Source: Roseibium aggregatum IAM 12614 (GTDB lineage Bacteria; Pseudomonadota; Alphaproteobacteria; Rhizobiales; Stappiaceae). Taken from it: a stretch of DNA of 64,000 nt. This document shows, in pieces, positions 46,007-54,753 of the stretch. Below the pieces are notes generated by a model. That model worked only from the letters and a program-made list of their open reading frames with translations. It was not told where the DNA came from and made no database searches. Numbering within the stretch: position 1 is the stretch's first letter; each line of letters begins with the position of its first letter. Location: positions 1 through 64,000 of the forward strand of contig NZ_AAUW01000019.1 of the NCBI RefSeq assembly GCF_000168975.1, read 5' to 3'. The position numbers and the translations under genes were made by a program.

Positions 46007-48585
46007 GCGCGTTTGTCCCGGGAGCCGTGCCGGCAAACCACCAGACAATGCGCCTGGCAACCCGGTTCGCCTTCCGTGAACTGCGGGGAGGCCTCAAGGG
46101 CTTTTATATCTTCATCGCCTGTATCGCACTTGGCGTCGCGGCCATTGCGGGCGTCACCTCTGTCTCCCGGGCTCTGACCGAAGGCATTTCCCGCGAGGGG
46201 CAGACCATCCTGGGCGGAGACCTCGATTTTTCGCTGATCCACCGCGAAGCCGATGCCGAACAGCTTGACTATCTGAACAGCCTTGGCGAAGTGTCCCGCG
46301 TCGCGACCATGCGGGCGATGGCCCGTCGCCCGGAAACCGGCGATCAGGCGCTCGTCGAACTGAAGGCCATCGACAACCCCTACCCCCTTTACGGCACGTT
46401 TGAGCTTGCGTCCGGAGAGGCGCTGGAAGCGGCTCTGGCCCGGAAGGACGGAACCTGGGGTGCCGTTGCGGATCCCTCCCTTCTGGCGCGGCTCGGCGCA
46501 AACGTTGGCGATACGCTGTCGCTCGGGCGCGCCACCATCCGCATTGCCGGCACCATCGCCAATGAACCCGACAAACTGTCCGGCGGCATGGAGTTTGGTC
46601 CGCGCCTTCTGATATCCGATGCAGCCCTGCCCGAAACCGGATTGATCCAGCCCGGCAGCCTGGTGCGCTGGCACTACCGCGTGCGCATGGACCCGGCGCC
46701 CAACCTGGAAACGATGGAAGAGGTCGTCGAAGAGGCCAAGACCGCGCAACCGGATGCCGGCTGGCGTATTCGGTCCCGCGCCAATGCATCCCCAGGCCTG
46801 CAACGCAGCATCGACCGCTTCGCCCAGTTTCTGACGCTGGTCGGCCTGACCGCGCTGGTGGTCGGCGGCGTCGGTGTCGCCAATGCCATCCGCGCGTATC
46901 TGGAAACCAAGCGCGAGGTCATCGCCAGCCTCAAGTGCCTGGGGTCGACAGGCGGCTTCGTCTTCAAGATCTATCTGGTTCAGATGCTGGTGCTTGCCCT
47001 GCTCGGCATTGCGGTCGGCCTTGCACTGGGGGCCTTGATCCCCTTTGCCGCGGCCGCCGCCCTTGCACCGGTTCTGCCCGTGAAGCTTGCAGCCAGCATT
47101 TATCCGGCGGAACTTGCCCTCGGGCTCGTCTACGGCCTCCTGACCGCGCTCGCTTTCGCGATCTGGCCGCTCGGCCGGGCGCACGACGTGCCACCAACAG
47201 CGCTCTTCCGGGACATCGTGACGGGTGGTGCCAAACTGCCGCGCAAACGCTACCTTGTCGCCACCGGCGTCACCGTTCTTGCCCTTGCCGCCATTGCCAT
47301 TCTGCTGGCCCATGATCAGCGCATGGCCGGTATCTACATCGCGGCCTCCGCCGCTGCCTTCATGCTGCTGGTGCTGGTCGCCCGCGGCATCATGGCCGTT
47401 GCCAGACGCCTGCCCAGCGTGCGTTCGACCGAGCTCAGGCTGGCGATAGCAAATATTCACCGCCCCGGCGCACTGACCCCGTCTGTCGTGCTGTCTCTCG
47501 GGCTTGGCCTGTCGCTGCTGGTGGCACTTGCCCTGATCGACGGCAATTTGCGGCGCGAACTGACCGCGACCATTGCCGACAAGGCGCCGAGTTTCTTCTT
47601 CATCGACATCCAGAGCCATGAACGCGATGCCTTCGAGGTGCTGCTGAAGACCGAGGCACCCGCCGCCAACCTGCAAAGCGTCCCCATGCTGCGCGGGCGC
47701 ATCGTTTCGCTGAACGGCATTGCGGCCGACAAGTTCGTGCCCGCCCGGGAAGGTTCCGGCTGGGTGCTGCGCGGCGACCGCGGCATAACCTATGACGCCA
47801 GTCTGCCGAAGAACTCGAAGCTGGAAGAGGGGGCCTGGTGGCCGCAGGATTATTCCGGCATTCCTCTGGTGTCCTTCGATTCGGAAGCCGCCACCGATCT
47901 CGGCCTGAAGATCGGCGACCAGATCACGGTCAATGTCCTTGGCCGGGAAATCACGGCGGAGATTGCCAACACCCGGACAGTGGAATGGCAGTCCCTTGCG
48001 ATCAATTTCGTGATGGTGTTTTCGCCCAACACCTTTGCCGGCGCCCCGCACGCCCACCTGATGACCCTCGGCTGGGACAACGACGTCCCGGAAGAAAAAG
48101 AACTGGGCCTCCTGAAGACCGTCTCGAACGCCTTTCCGACGGTGACGGCCATTCGAGTGAAGGACGCGATCTCGCAGGTCAACGACCTTGTGGCACAGCT
48201 TGCCTGGGCGATCCGGGGTGCAAGCTCGATCACGCTGATCGCCAGCGTGCTGGTTCTGGCCGGAGCCCTTGCGGCCGGTCATCGCAGCCGGATCTATGAT
48301 GCCGTCATCCTGAAGACCATTGGCGCGACACGGGCACGCCTGATCTTCGCCTATGCGCTCGAATACGCCATCCTGGGCCTTGCAACGGCGGTTTTTGCCC
48401 TGCTGGCGGGCGGCGTTGCCGCCTGGTACGTGATCACGCAGATCATGGACGGCTCATTCGTGATGATGCCGGTGACGGCAGCCGGAGCCGCGCTGATTGC
48501 GCTGGTGTTGACGGTTGGCTTCGGTCTTATCGGCACCTGGCGCGTCCTGGGTGAAAAACCTGCGCCGGTCTTGCGGAACCTCTAG
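46003..48585 (+). CDS. ybbP: Large FtsX/MacB-type ABC permease, YbbP type
   Basis: An 860-residue permease with about ten spans: an N-terminal span followed by a large periplasmic domain, a group of spans near 270-500 with the first FtsX domain (VGLTALVVGGVGVANAIRAYLETK), a second periplasmic domain and a C-terminal FtsX domain (GHRSRIYDAVILKTIGATRARL). This duplicated layout is typical of YbbP. It probably works mechanically with YbbA on an envelope lipid or protein. Its TAG stop is the first three bases of a shortened copy of the dispersed repeat. Confidence 0.92.
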   Translation: MSAFVPGAVPANHQTMRLATRFAFRELRGGLKGFYIFIACIALGVAAIAGVTSVSRALTEGISREGQTILGGDLDFSLIHREADAEQLDYLNSLGEVSRVATMRAMARRPETGDQALVELKAIDNPYPLYGTFELASGEALEAALARKDGTWGAVADPSLLARLGANVGDTLSLGRATIRIAGTIANEPDKLSGGMEFGPRLLISDAALPETGLIQPGSLVRWHYRVRMDPAPNLETMEEVVEEAKTAQPDAGWRIRSRANASPGLQRSIDRFAQFLTLVGLTALVVGGVGVANAIRAYLETKREVIASLKCLGSTGGFVFKIYLVQMLVLALLGIAVGLALGALIPFAAAAALAPVLPVKLAASIYPAELALGLVYGLLTALAFAIWPLGRAHDVPPTALFRDIVTGGAKLPRKRYLVATGVTVLALAAIAILLAHDQRMAGIYIAASAAAFMLLVLVARGIMAVARRLPSVRSTELRLAIANIHRPGALTPSVVLSLGLGLSLLVALALIDGNLRRELTATIADKAPSFFFIDIQSHERDAFEVLLKTEAPAANLQSVPMLRGRIVSLNGIAADKFVPAREGSGWVLRGDRGITYDASLPKNSKLEEGAWWPQDYSGIPLVSFDSEAATDLGLKIGDQITVNVLGREITAEIANTRTVEWQSLAINFVMVFSPNTFAGAPHAHLMTLGWDNDVPEEKELGLLKTVSNAFPTVTAIRVKDAISQVNDLVAQLAWAIRGASSITLIASVLVLAGALAAGHRSRIYDAVILKTIGATRARLIFAYALEYAILGLATAVFALLAGGVAAWYVITQIMDGSFVMMPVTAAGAALIALVLTVGFGLIGTWRVLGEKPAPVLRNL

Positions 48586-48597
48586 GGTGTAGCCCCT
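48583..48597 (+). repeat. Shortened copy of the TAGGGTGT repeat
   Basis: TAGGGTGTAGCCCCT: the first 8 bases match the repeats at 6131 and 30105 and the CC block is kept, but CATAAA is lost. Its TAG is the stop codon of the ybbP-type gene. Confidence 0.45.
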
Positions 48598-48833
48598 TCC
48601 AGCAGGCTATTTCCAAGGCCCTGACTGCCCTGGCGAAACAAAACCGAATGCATTCTTGCCGGCCGCGGGTCTATTCCGGCCCGGCCTTCGCCGGCTTTGG
48701 CAATTTTCGATCCTGAGAGTGCCTTGAAATACAATCCAGTCGCGAAAAACTTCAGCCCCGCACAACTTGCATACTGAATAGATCTTGGCTATCCGGTTCA
48801 GCTCTGGGCAGATTGTTAAAAAGGGGTCATTCC

Positions 48834-49607
48834 ATGTTCAAGTTTTTCCCGAAATTGCGTTTGAAGACCATTGCCGGGGCGGCGGCCCTGTCCGCAGTTG
48901 CGGCCATGGCATTCGCTCCAGCGGCTTCGGCGGAAAGCCCGTTTCATACCGGGGTCTGGCAGCTCAACACGCCGGAAGGCCCGCGTGGCCTCGTCGTCAG
49001 TGACTGGCTCGTGTTCGAAAACGGCTTGCCGAAGCGCTGGCTGTACCGCAGGGCCGGCACCAACGACGCCAACCAGTTCGATTTCTTCACCCGCTCCATG
49101 AACGATTCCGGCTACACGCCGGTCGGCATCCGGGTGTACCGCACCGGCGACAACGCGATGAAATATACTCTTGCGCCCAAGGGCGAGGATCCGATCGAGG
49201 TTTCCGCCGTTCGTCTGTCGATTCCTAATTTCGAGAATTCCTGCCTCTCCGTCGAGAAGAAGGGCAAACGCTTCTTCGGCAACTGGGTTGGCACCGAAGG
49301 CTCCAAACTCAAGAAACTGAACGTCTCGAAAAACCGGCTGACCATCGATGGCGAAGCCCGCAAGGTGTCCATCGAGGAAGTTCGCGTTGGCCGCATGGGC
49401 ATTACCGAGGACGGAAAGCCGATCGCATTCCTCACCGATGCAGGTGGCGACTATGCGGTTCTGCAGTGGTTCAGGCCGGGCGTGAGCGTTGAGCAGATGC
49501 GCGATCCGGAGAAGGAAATCCTGGACTTCGCGTCGGAAGAAATCGTTCGCAATCCAGGCGGCACCTGCGACAGGCAGATCGAATCCCGCCTCAAAGCCAT
49601 GAAATAA
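48834..49607 (+). CDS. Exported protein of unknown function
   Basis: A 257-residue protein with a clear signal peptide (about 1-32, cut after AASA) and a mature part without membrane spans that starts ESPFHTGVWQLNTPEG. It is rich in beta-forming and charged stretches (YTLAPKGEDPIEVSAVRLSI) and holds two widely spaced cysteines (CLSVEKK, GGTCDRQ) that could form a disulfide. I do not recognise the family. GGGG precedes the ATG. It stands alone between ybbP and the Bax-inhibitor-1-like gene. Confidence 0.75.
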   Translation: MFKFFPKLRLKTIAGAAALSAVAAMAFAPAASAESPFHTGVWQLNTPEGPRGLVVSDWLVFENGLPKRWLYRRAGTNDANQFDFFTRSMNDSGYTPVGIRVYRTGDNAMKYTLAPKGEDPIEVSAVRLSIPNFENSCLSVEKKGKRFFGNWVGTEGSKLKKLNVSKNRLTIDGEARKVSIEEVRVGRMGITEDGKPIAFLTDAGGDYAVLQWFRPGVSVEQMRDPEKEILDFASEEIVRNPGGTCDRQIESRLKAMK

Positions 49608-49789
49608 TCTGCCTGAATCTCAGTCTGTTCTTAAGGATAGGCTCAATTAAACGGCCTCGAGCGCAAAGATTACGAACTTTTCATCGAATCCGACTTGTGC
49701 TCGAGGCAGGCTTTTCCCATATGTTGAGGGAGTTGTGTTGCATGCGCGATTGCATGCACACGTCTATCTAGAAGGGGATTCATACGACC

Positions 49790-50572
49790 ATGTCGACCTA
49801 TGACCGTCAATCTCAAGGCGCGTATACCGTCGCCGGCGCACGCGCCGAGGCCGGCATCGATCAGGGCCTGCGCACCTACATGCTGGGCGTCTATAACTAC
49901 ATGACCATCGGCCTTGCGCTGACCGGCTTTCTTGCGCTGGCAACCGTCATGCTTGCAACGACCACCGATCCGAACTCCGCCGTCGCCAGCCTTGGCAATG
50001 GCCGCATGCTCACCCAGCTCGGTGTTGCCATCTACGACAGCCCGCTGAAATGGGTTGTCATGCTCGCACCGCTCGGAATGGTGTTCTGGCTGTCCTTCCG
50101 CATTCAGTCCATGAGTGCCGGCGCAGCGCGGACCCTTTTCTTTGTGTATGCGTCCGTGATGGGTATCTCCCTGTCCTCGATCTTCCTGGTTTACACCCCG
50201 GGTTCGATCGCGCAGGTCTTCTTCATCACCGCCGGTACCTTTGGCGCGCTGAGCCTGTTCGGCTACACCACGAAGAAGGACCTGTCCGGCTGGGGCTCGT
50301 TCCTGTTCATCGGCCTGATCGGTATCGTGATCGCGTCGCTGGTTAACATCTTCATGGCATCTTCCGCTCTGCAGTTCGCGATCTCCGTGATCGGCGTTCT
50401 GGTGTTCGCCGGCCTGACTGCCTACGACACTCAGCAGATCAAGGAAATGTACTACGAAGGCGACAGCGGTGAAGTCGCAACGAAGAAGTCCGTGATGGGC
50501 GCTCTGCGTCTCTACCTCGACTTCATCAACCTGTTCATCATGCTGCTGCAGCTTTTCGGCAACCGCGACTAA
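49790..50572 (+). CDS. Bax inhibitor-1/YccA family membrane protein
   Basis: A 260-residue protein with seven spans. LRTYMLGVYNYMTIGLALTGFLA near the start and the C-terminal AYDTQQIKEMYYEG and ALRLYLDFINLFIMLLQLFGNRD are standard for the BI-1/YbhL branch. Relatives leak calcium or protons or interact with FtsH; no specific role is visible. A strong terminator follows 25 bases after the stop, so it is monocistronic or last in its transcript. Confidence 0.92.
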   Translation: MSTYDRQSQGAYTVAGARAEAGIDQGLRTYMLGVYNYMTIGLALTGFLALATVMLATTTDPNSAVASLGNGRMLTQLGVAIYDSPLKWVVMLAPLGMVFWLSFRIQSMSAGAARTLFFVYASVMGISLSSIFLVYTPGSIAQVFFITAGTFGALSLFGYTTKKDLSGWGSFLFIGLIGIVIASLVNIFMASSALQFAISVIGVLVFAGLTAYDTQQIKEMYYEGDSGEVATKKSVMGALRLYLDFINLFIMLLQLFGNRD

Positions 50573-50596
50573 GCGCAGTCTCTTGAACAAACGGAA

Positions 50597-50622
50597 AAGC
50601 CCGGCTCTGCCGGGCTTTTTTG
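50597..50622 (+). terminator. Rho-independent terminator after the BI-1-like gene
   Basis: AAGCCCGGC-TCT-GCCGGGCTT followed by TTTTG. Confidence 0.93.
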
Positions 50623-50752
50623 TGACTGAAAAACAGGCTTGAAGACCCTCCTCGCGCCGCCTCATCCTCCTCTGGAAGCCTTCAATCGGCACGATGGCCA
50701 GCGAAGCGCCAGGAAGCAGAGAGGCTTGCGGCAAGCCCTGGGCGACGAAGCT

Positions 50753-51142
50753 TCAGGCGTCGACCACCCGAAGGTGTTTTTTCTTCTCCAGAACCCTCAG
50801 AACCTGCGCCAGATCGTGGCCACGCTTAAGGATCATGCCCCCGGTTGCCACGACCGAATAAGCGCCCTGGCGACGGGCCAGCTTCGGATCCTTCTCGATC
50901 CGATAGAGCGGCATTTCGGAAGATCTGCGAAACACGGAGAAGATTGCCCGGTCCTTTAGAAGATCAATGGCGTAGTCCCGCCACTCGCCGTCGGCAACCA
51001 TGCGCCCGTAAAGCCGCAGGATGACATCGAGTTCGCGCCTGTTGAAGGCAACAATGGGTTTGGGAGGGGGAGCCGGGTGATGTTGTGGCGACGGGCCTGT
51101 CCCCGCACCACGCTGAAACGCGCTGTCGTCGGCCTCGCTCAT
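50753..51142 (-). CDS. DUF2794 family protein
   Basis: A 129-residue soluble protein. The Pro/His-rich N-terminus is followed by the conserved core PIVAFNRRELDVILRLYGRMVADGEWRDYAID and FRRSSEMPLYRIEKDPKL, which I recognise as DUF2794, a family common in alphaproteobacteria with no known function. It is a single gene, convergent with the BI-1-like gene. Confidence 0.88.
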   Translation of the reverse strand: MSEADDSAFQRGAGTGPSPQHHPAPPPKPIVAFNRRELDVILRLYGRMVADGEWRDYAIDLLKDRAIFSVFRRSSEMPLYRIEKDPKLARRQGAYSVVATGGMILKRGHDLAQVLRVLEKKKHLRVVDA

Positions 51143-51606
51143 TCCGCCTCCATTCCGCTCGCGGTTCCGCCGAAACAGGCAATCGCCAAGAGAATCGTCG
51201 AGGCAATACCTGTCACCTGCCTGTCATGATGCGTCTTCTTTGGCCAGTCTGGCAAGCCCGCAACGTCATAATGACCAACACCGGCGTGGCACCAGCGTAG
51301 TTTTGCCAATAAGTTTCCCGGGGAGAAGTGTAAAAACGAACGTTACGGCACTTTGCCAAGAAAGAATGCTTAAATTTCCTTGATTTTGCCGCATTCCAGC
51401 CCTTGGCCAGCCATTTTAACCACCCATATTATGATCATACCCTGATGGGTATGGCCCGTAGAAGCCGCGGAATGCATTAGCCCCCCAGCCCCCCGGGGTT
51501 TTTACTGGCCAACCAGATTTAATGAGTCAAACATCAGGGCAACTGAAGGGCCGGCATTATGCCGGCCCTTTTCATTTCTGGGCGCGCCTTCCCTTCTGCT
51601 TGCAGC
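51143..51606. other. 464-bp intergenic region with several hairpins; possible small-RNA locus
   Basis: No protein gene is convincing. On the plus strand there is a perfect hairpin at 51436-51453 (CATACCC-TGAT-GGGTATG), a short CCCC-CC-GGGG stem followed by TTTTT near 51490-51503, and a strong terminator at 51546-51573. No upstream plus-strand gene needs these terminators: the nearest gene upstream is on the minus strand. A short AT-rich stretch with CATATTATG at about 51425 could hold a -10 box. This pattern fits a small RNA but is not proof. Confidence 0.4.
51546..51573. terminator. Strong hairpin terminator
   Basis: AAGGGCCGGC-ATTAT-GCCGGCCCTT followed by TTC on the plus strand. On the minus strand it lies 34 bases after the stop of the MocR-type gene but has only a weak T tail, so it may serve both directions. 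Confidence 0.8.
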
Positions 51607-52998
51607 TTACTTCAGAAAATCCCGCAGGAATGACAGCAGCCTTGCATCGGTTCCATAGGCGACGTTGACCCGCATCGCCGGCTTCTGCCGCGTCTCCCGG
51701 TTCGGATAGAAGACGGACCCCGGCGCAATGAAGATGCTTTGTCGGCTGGCTGCTGCACACAGGTCCCGTTCGTCCACATCATCGGGAAACTCCACCCAGA
51801 GATAGAACCCCGGTATCGAACATTCCCGGACGGACAGGCCGATGGCCTCCAGAGTTCCGAAGGATGCCTTGTAGGCCTCCTCCACCCTGCTCCTGAGACG
51901 GCGCAGGTGCCTTAGATAGTGCCCGGCCTGGATCAGGTTGAACACGAACCGTTCCACGTGATCGGAAGAATTGACCAGCGTCAGCATCTTGATGTCGGCA
52001 AGCCGGCGGATGATGTCAGGGTTTCCCGCCACATAACCGCACCTGAGACTGGCGGACAGGGTCTTGGAGAAGGTACCCAGATAAAGCACGCGCTGGAGCT
52101 GGTCGAGGGCAGCGAGCCTCGGCAGCGTGGCCGGCAGGATGTCTGCAAGCGCATCGTTCTCGACCAGAAGAAACCCCCAGCGCTCGGCAAGCTGCATCAA
52201 CCCGAATGACCGCGATGGCGACAGCGATCCGCCGGTCGGATTGTGGCCGTGGGACTGGGTCACGAACATCTTCGGCCGGTAAAGAGCCAGTTTCGCGGTC
52301 AGGTCTTCCAGGTCCGGACCGTCCCGGTCACGCCGAATACCGACAATCTGCACCTTGGCAAAGGTCAGCTTGGAAAAGAGCGGGTAATAGCCCGGTTCAT
52401 CGACAAAAACCGTATCACCGGGCTCTGTCAGATGCCGGATGATCAGGTCCAGACCGTGATTGACGCCATGGGTCAAAAGAAGCCCCTGCGGATCGGCCGG
52501 GATCGACCGCTCCAGCAACTGCATCCGCAGCCGGTCTCTCAACGGGCCATATCCCCACGAACTGCCGTAGCCGAATTCGATCGCGTCGGGAAAGGGTGTC
52601 TTGGCATTGGCGAAATGGCGGCGCAGCTCCGCCCCTTCCATCCAGGACGGCGGCGGGCGCCCGTCACCCGGGCGCACTTCATAGTGCTGCTCCAACTGCT
52701 CCCGCAGCAGCGACATGCCATCGACCGCAGCCGTGACATGAGGCGCAGGCGGGGTCTTGGTTGCAGGTCCGACCTGTGACATGTAGTACCCGGAGCCGGC
52801 CCGTGCTTCCAGAAGTCCCCGGGCGACCAGCCGGTCGTAGGCCTCCGCCATCGTGTTTTTGGAAACGCCGTTTTCCCGCGCAGCCTGACGGATGGAAGGC
52901 AGTCGCTCGAAGGTCTTATACGCCCCGGCCTCGAGCAACAACGCCACCTTCTCGACGATCTGGTCAACGCGAGACAGTTTCCGACTGCTACTCGTCAC
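51607..52998 (-). CDS. MocR-type transcriptional regulator (GntR HTH + aminotransferase domain)
   Basis: A 463-residue protein. Residues about 1-75 are a GntR winged helix (FERLPSIRQAARENGVSKNTMAEAYDRLVARGLLEARAGSGYY). The rest is a fold-type I aminotransferase domain with VTQSHGHNPTGG and the PLP lysine in GTFSKTLSASLRCGYV. MocR proteins such as PdxR, TauR and GabR bind direct repeats at divergent promoters and respond to PLP plus an effector. It is divergent from a TRAP-HMG-CoA reductase operon, with TGTCCC repeats between, so it probably controls that operon and itself. Confidence 0.92.
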   Translation of the reverse strand: MTSSSRKLSRVDQIVEKVALLLEAGAYKTFERLPSIRQAARENGVSKNTMAEAYDRLVARGLLEARAGSGYYMSQVGPATKTPPAPHVTAAVDGMSLLREQLEQHYEVRPGDGRPPPSWMEGAELRRHFANAKTPFPDAIEFGYGSSWGYGPLRDRLRMQLLERSIPADPQGLLLTHGVNHGLDLIIRHLTEPGDTVFVDEPGYYPLFSKLTFAKVQIVGIRRDRDGPDLEDLTAKLALYRPKMFVTQSHGHNPTGGSLSPSRSFGLMQLAERWGFLLVENDALADILPATLPRLAALDQLQRVLYLGTFSKTLSASLRCGYVAGNPDIIRRLADIKMLTLVNSSDHVERFVFNLIQAGHYLRHLRRLRSRVEEAYKASFGTLEAIGLSVRECSIPGFYLWVEFPDDVDERDLCAAASRQSIFIAPGSVFYPNRETRQKPAMRVNVAYGTDARLLSFLRDFLK

Positions 52999-53002
52999 CT
53001 TA

Positions 53003-53068
53003 ATTGTCCCTCAATTGTTTCTGGGACAGTGCTGCCTATAAATCCAACAACTGTCCCTTGATTGTCCC
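53003..53068. promoter_or_regulatory. TGTCCC repeat operator between the MocR gene and the TRAP operon
   Basis: Four copies of A(C/T)TGTCCC: ATTGTCCC at 53003-53010, inverted (GGGACAGT) at 53023-53030, ACTGTCCC at 53050-53057 and ATTGTCCC at 53061-53068. The last two are direct repeats 11 bases apart, one helical turn. A partial copy (GACAGT) lies at 53081. This is the expected binding site of the MocR regulator. Confidence 0.7.
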
Positions 53069-53131
53069 AATCATTTTTATGACAGTTTGCGCCATCATGC
53101 CAGCAAATGGCAATTTCCTTGGGAGGAAAAA

Positions 53132-54163
53132 ATGACCAAAGTAAGTAGACGCAGCCTTCTTGCAGGCGCAGCCGTTGGCGGCACAGTGCTCGCGGCACCA
53201 ATTGCTGCCAAGGCGCAGGAATCGGTCGAGTGGCGCATGCAGGCGCTCTGGGATGCCGGCACCACTCCTTTCGAATTCGAGAAGAAGTTTGTCGAGCGCG
53301 TCAGCGAACTGACCGACGGCAAGTTCAAGATCACACTGTTTTCAGCCGGCCAGCTCGTACCCGCCAACCAGGCATTCGATGCCGTACGCGCCGGTGCGTT
53401 CCAGCTCATGAAGACCTTTGACGGCTATGAAGCCGGCAAGATTCCGGCGTTCGCCTTCACCTCCACCATCCCGTTCGGCTTTCCCGAGTCCGACCAGTAT
53501 GAAGCCTGGTTCTATGAAAAGGGTGGTCTGGATCTCGCTCGCGAAGCCTACGCAAGGGCTGGCCTCTTCTACATTGCCCCCACCGTCTATGGCGAAGAGC
53601 CGATCCATTCGACCGTGAAGATGGAAAGCATCGCCGACATGGCCGGCAAGAAGGGCCGCTTTGTCGGGCTCGCTTCCGCGGTCATGGCCGACCAGGGTGT
53701 TTCCGTGACGCCGCTGCCGACGGCGGAAGTCTATACCGCGCTGGAAAAAGGGTTGATCGATTTTGCCGACCGCGGCGATCTGACCGCCAACTACGAGGCA
53801 GGCCTTGGCGAAGTTGCCAAGTTCATCATCCTGCCGGGCGTCCATCAGCCGACCACCGCCACCAGCTATGTCGCCAACCAGGCTGCTTACGATGCCCTGC
53901 CGGACGATTACAAGGCGGCGCTTGCCGTTGCGGCTCGGGAAATCTCCGGCTCGCTGCGTCAGCACATCATGGTGCAGAATGTCGATGTCCTGAAGAAATA
54001 CGGCGAACAGGGTGTCGAAGTCATCCAGCTCGACCCGGCCGATGTCGCTGCCAACCGGGCCAAGGCCGTCGAGTCCTGGAAAAAGGCTACCAAGGAAGAT
54101 GACCTGGCAAATCGCGTTCTCGCGAGCCAGATTGAGTTCATGACAGCCCTCGGGCTGATCTGA
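53132..54163 (+). CDS. dctP: TRAP transporter substrate-binding protein DctP
   Basis: A 343-residue periplasmic binding protein. The signal MTKVSRRSLLAGAAVGGTVL has a Tat-like SRRSLL and ends at KAQE. The mature part has the DctP core: VEWRMQALWDAGTTPFEFEKKF, ISPGQ-like FSAGQLVPANQAFDAVRAGAFQ and ALEKGLIDFADRGDL. GGGAGGA lies 5 bases before the ATG. The gene order P-Q-M followed by a degradative HMG-CoA reductase suggests the ligand is mevalonate or a close relative. The ligand call is inference. Confidence 0.92.
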   Translation: MTKVSRRSLLAGAAVGGTVLAAPIAAKAQESVEWRMQALWDAGTTPFEFEKKFVERVSELTDGKFKITLFSAGQLVPANQAFDAVRAGAFQLMKTFDGYEAGKIPAFAFTSTIPFGFPESDQYEAWFYEKGGLDLAREAYARAGLFYIAPTVYGEEPIHSTVKMESIADMAGKKGRFVGLASAVMADQGVSVTPLPTAEVYTALEKGLIDFADRGDLTANYEAGLGEVAKFIILPGVHQPTTATSYVANQAAYDALPDDYKAALAVAAREISGSLRQHIMVQNVDVLKKYGEQGVEVIQLDPADVAANRAKAVESWKKATKEDDLANRVLASQIEFMTALGLI

Positions 54164-54234
54164 CCCTTCCTCCCACCGGACGGTAGACGGCACCTCCCTG
54201 CCGTTTGCCGTCCGGCCGTTTTTCCGATCGGCAA

Positions 54235-54753
54235 ATGCTCAGCTTCATGAAATCCGTCAGTTCCATCGTCACCGGCGTCAACCGGTTGTTCTTCCTCCTT
54301 GCGGCGACGCTCATCTTCGCGGTGGTGCCGATCCTGCTTTTCGAAGTGGTCGCAAGATACCTGTTCGATGCGCCGACGGTGTGGGCCATGGAAGCCAGCA
54401 CGCTGATCTTCGGCCCGCATTTCATGCTGGCCGGACCTTACCTTCTTCATCTGAAGGGCCACGTTGCCGTCGACATCTTCAGTGAAAAGCTGACGGGCTG
54501 GCCAAAGGCGGCGCTCGACGTGTTCTCCTATCTCGTCATTGCGGTCTTTGCGGGCGTATTCGCCTGGGTAAGCTGGCCGCTTGCAGTCAATGCCTATTCC
54601 CTTGGCGAGACCAGCTTTTCCGCCTGGAACCCGCCGGTCTGGTGGCTGAAATTCGTGGTGCCACTCTCCTTCGCGCTGCTGTTTGCGCAGGCCCTTGTTG
54701 AAGCCTTCAACGCGGCACGTCCGGCGCGGGAACAGACGGGAGCAAGTGCATGA
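54235..54753 (+). CDS. dctQ: TRAP transporter small permease DctQ
   Basis: A 172-residue protein with four spans, the normal size for DctQ. The block VVARYLFDAPTVWAMEASTLIFGPHFMLAGPYLLHLKGHVAVDIF is characteristic. The ATG at 54235 is likely; ATG 54247 is an alternative. It overlaps dctM by ATGA. It couples the binding protein to the large Na+-driven subunit. Confidence 0.9.
   Translation: MLSFMKSVSSIVTGVNRLFFLLAATLIFAVVPILLFEVVARYLFDAPTVWAMEASTLIFGPHFMLAGPYLLHLKGHVAVDIFSEKLTGWPKAALDVFSYLVIAVFAGVFAWVSWPLAVNAYSLGETSFSAWNPPVWWLKFVVPLSFALLFAQALVEAFNAARPAREQTGASA

Noticed and set aside
45901-48282. A 793-codon open frame on the minus strand opposite the ybbP-type permease
   Set aside because: Its translation is rich in His, Gln, Arg and Gly and has no family features; it is the usual antisense shadow of a GC-rich gene whose plus-strand product is clearly recognisable.
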